This document shows, in pieces, positions 58,788 through 64,000 of a stretch of DNA of 64,000 nt. Below the pieces are notes generated by a model. That model saw nothing but the letters and a program-made list of their open reading frames with translations. It ran no database searches and was not told where the DNA came from. Both the position numbers and the translations under genes were made by a program. Position 1 is the stretch's first letter. Each line of letters begins with the position of its first letter. The DNA comes from Candidatus Cryptobacteroides intestinavium (GTDB lineage Bacteria > Bacteroidota > Bacteroidia > Bacteroidales > UBA932), in NCBI GenBank assembly GCA_017694845.1, contig JADIMI010000014.1, positions 1 to 64,000 of the forward strand, read 5' to 3'.

Positions 58788-60113
58788 ATGGTATACATTC
58801 ATATCCCATATTGCCGGAGTTTCTGCACTTATTGCGGATTCTATTCCATAATTCCGTCCTGGGGCTATGGAGCGTTGACCGATGCCTTGTGTGCCGAGAT
58901 AGAGGCAAGGGAAGGAGAGATAAGGTCAGCCGTCTTTCTTCCATCCGGAAGCCGGAAATGCAAAGGAGCTGTGAATACGATATATATCGGGGGAGGGACT
59001 CCTTCCGTGCTGCCTGTGGATCAGATCGCCAGACTGGCATCGGCCTGCTTCAGGGCTGTATACGGGACAGAGTCCGGCCTGTCGATGGGCGGTGCGTTTG
59101 ATGAATTCACTGTGGAGGTCAACCCTGATGACATAGTCCGCGGCGGCGTCCGGTATGCTGAGTCCCTGCTCGGGACAGGTGTGACGAGGGTGAGTATGGG
59201 GGTGCAGTCGATGGATGACAGGGTCCTGAAATGGATGAACCGCCGGCATAATGCTGCTGCCGCGCGCAAGGCCTACCGTATCCTCAGGGAGGCGGGGGCT
59301 GACAATATTAGCATAGACCTTATCTTCGGCTACGATATCGGCCGTATCATACCTTCTGCCGCCATATCGGATACGGATAGTGACAGGTACTGGATGTGTA
59401 TGCTGGAGGCTGCCCTGGATATAGGCGGGGACGGTTCTCTTCCGGAACACATATCCGCATATCAGCTGTCCGTTGAAGAGGGGAGTGCACTGGCGTGGAT
59501 GATCGAGGCTGGAAGATATGCGGAGGCGCAAGAGGACCTGTGTGCCGCGCAATATTCCCGGCTTTGCAGCGTGCTTGCGGCGGCCGGCTATCATCATTAT
59601 GAAATATCCAATTTTGCCAGGTCCGGATTCGAGGCGTTACATAACAGTGCGTACTGGAGACATACACCGTATGTCGGCATAGGCCCGGCTGCCCATTCTC
59701 TGTCCCGGCGTACGGGGAGTATACAGTCCGCCGGCTCTGTTGCCGGACAGGATATGGGAAGCAAGGAAATGACGGACTGGGTGCGGTCCTGGAATGCCGA
59801 AGATGTAGATGCATATATCGCCGCCTCTCTTTCCGGGGACTGGGGCAGTGTGCGCGGAGCGGAGACCCTGACCAGGGAACAGCTCAGGGAAGAGGAGATA
59901 ATGCTCGGGCTGAGGACTGACCGGGGTGTGCCGTCCTCACTGATAATGACAGGTGCTTCAGCGCAGAAAGCGAAAAGCCTTCTGGCCTCCGGTGCCCTTG
60001 TCCGTACGGGAGGAGACCAGACAGGGCGGACAGACCCTGAAAAGGAACCGTATCTGCGCATCCCGGAGGACCGTTTCTTTGTGTCAGATGACATCATTGC
60101 AGAACTGATCTGA
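58788..60113 (+). CDS. hemW: HemW-like radical SAM protein
   Basis: VYIHIPYCRSFCTYCGFYS (CxxxCxxC), TIYIGGGTPSVL, VTRVSMGVQSMDDRVLKWMNRRHNAAAARKAYR. Confidence 0.9.
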   Translation: MVYIHIPYCRSFCTYCGFYSIIPSWGYGALTDALCAEIEAREGEIRSAVFLPSGSRKCKGAVNTIYIGGGTPSVLPVDQIARLASACFRAVYGTESGLSMGGAFDEFTVEVNPDDIVRGGVRYAESLLGTGVTRVSMGVQSMDDRVLKWMNRRHNAAAARKAYRILREAGADNISIDLIFGYDIGRIIPSAAISDTDSDRYWMCMLEAALDIGGDGSLPEHISAYQLSVEEGSALAWMIEAGRYAEAQEDLCAAQYSRLCSVLAAAGYHHYEISNFARSGFEALHNSAYWRHTPYVGIGPAAHSLSRRTGSIQSAGSVAGQDMGSKEMTDWVRSWNAEDVDAYIAASLSGDWGSVRGAETLTREQLREEEIMLGLRTDRGVPSSLIMTGASAQKAKSLLASGALVRTGGDQTGRTDPEKEPYLRIPEDRFFVSDDIIAELI

Positions 60114-60219
60114 CCTTCCTGCGAGGTCTTCGACTACTTGTCTTCATCAGGTCCTGCCCGCTGTCCGTGTCCGCGGGTGGACACGCCTCCGCAATCCCGC
60201 TCCTCCCTGCCCGTCTGAG

Positions 60220-60348
60220 CGTTTGCTGCAATGTCCTCTGAGCGGCTGTACTCTGTCGTTCTGAGCGGCTGTACTCTGTCATTCTGAGCGCCCTCTCGCT
60301 GTCATTCTGAGCGACAGCGAAGAATCTGGAGAAGAAGGATGGGACAAC
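60220..60348 (+). repeat. GTC(A/G)TTCTGAGCG modules, last one part of composite element
   Basis: CTCTGTCGTTCTGAGCGGCTGTACTCTGTCATTCTGAGCGCCCTCTCGCTGTCATTCTGAGCGACAGCGAAGAATCTGGAG. Confidence 0.88.
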
Positions 60349-60419
60349 GGACCGCGAACAAGGTAATTTTGCATCGTGTTGTGTCTCAATGGATTACAAA
60401 AAGTTGATGTTCGCGGTCC
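60349..60419. repeat. 71-nt palindrome-bounded element, copy 3
   Basis: GGACCGCGAACA ... TGTTCGCGGTCC, perfect 12-nt inverted termini, 71 nt. Confidence 0.9.
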
Positions 60420-60700
60420 CTGTCACAGAAGAAGGTCTCTGTGCACGGGATATCAGTCCGTCCGAGACAACAAAGTCAAGAACACATGCAGAAGGGCTCT
60501 GACAGAGCGTGGTCGGCCGCGGCCTTGTGAGCGGCTCCCGGCAGGACGCGGGAGAGCCATTGGCGAACTCGTCCGAAGAGTGGATGGAGGTGAAACTGAA
60601 ACCTTCCCGGGATATTGACTTCCTTCCTCAATAGATAATGACAAAAGCCGACTCAAAATTGCTTTCGGGCCGGCTTCTCTGATAAGCTGTATTATGATAT

Positions 60701-64000
<3,300 letters not shown>

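Noticed and set aside
60376-60618. 80-aa ORF (and antisense 67-aa ORF) after repeat copy 3
   Set aside because: Begins within the 71-nt repeat, Arg-rich, no motif; more likely non-coding intergenic DNA or decayed sequence.

Overview
The window looks like a Bacteroidales chromosome segment, judged from SusC/SusD pairs, TAnnTTTG-type -7 boxes and DUF4923/DUF4988-type proteins. The left edge (1-~2000) is accessory-like: small paralogous ORFs plus a stand-alone SpoT-like HD hydrolase, ending beside a tRNA-Leu(CAA). Housekeeping genes follow: aspS, a YifB/ComM-type ATPase, MlaE/F-type ABC genes, an ECF sigma factor with a membrane/beta-barrel partner, TPR and M23/EnvC-like proteins, an SDR, nrdG/nrdD, a PPTase and mdh. 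Next come a SusCD locus with metallopeptidase-type lipoproteins (19.9-28.3 kb) and a well-organised glycosaminoglycan-type PUL (30.8-50.9 kb). The PUL has two PL8-like lyases, GH88, an S1 sulfatase, a DUF4988/beta-helix protein, SusCD and DUF5017, arranged around a 157-bp divergent promoter region. The right end carries U32, TPR, M16-like, DUF3109, HemW-like, GH2 and partial miaA genes. The most unusual non-coding signal is a composite interspersed repeat. It joins a 'GTCATTCTGAGCG..AGCGAAGAATCTGG' module to a 71-nt palindrome-bounded module (GGACCGCGAACA...TGTTCGCGGTCC). Two 119-nt composite copies lie about 41 kb apart in opposite orientation without gaps, a third 71-nt copy is nearby, and the small module has also invaded the U32 peptidase coding sequence in frame. 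Product names are from recognition of motifs in the translations; no database search was run.
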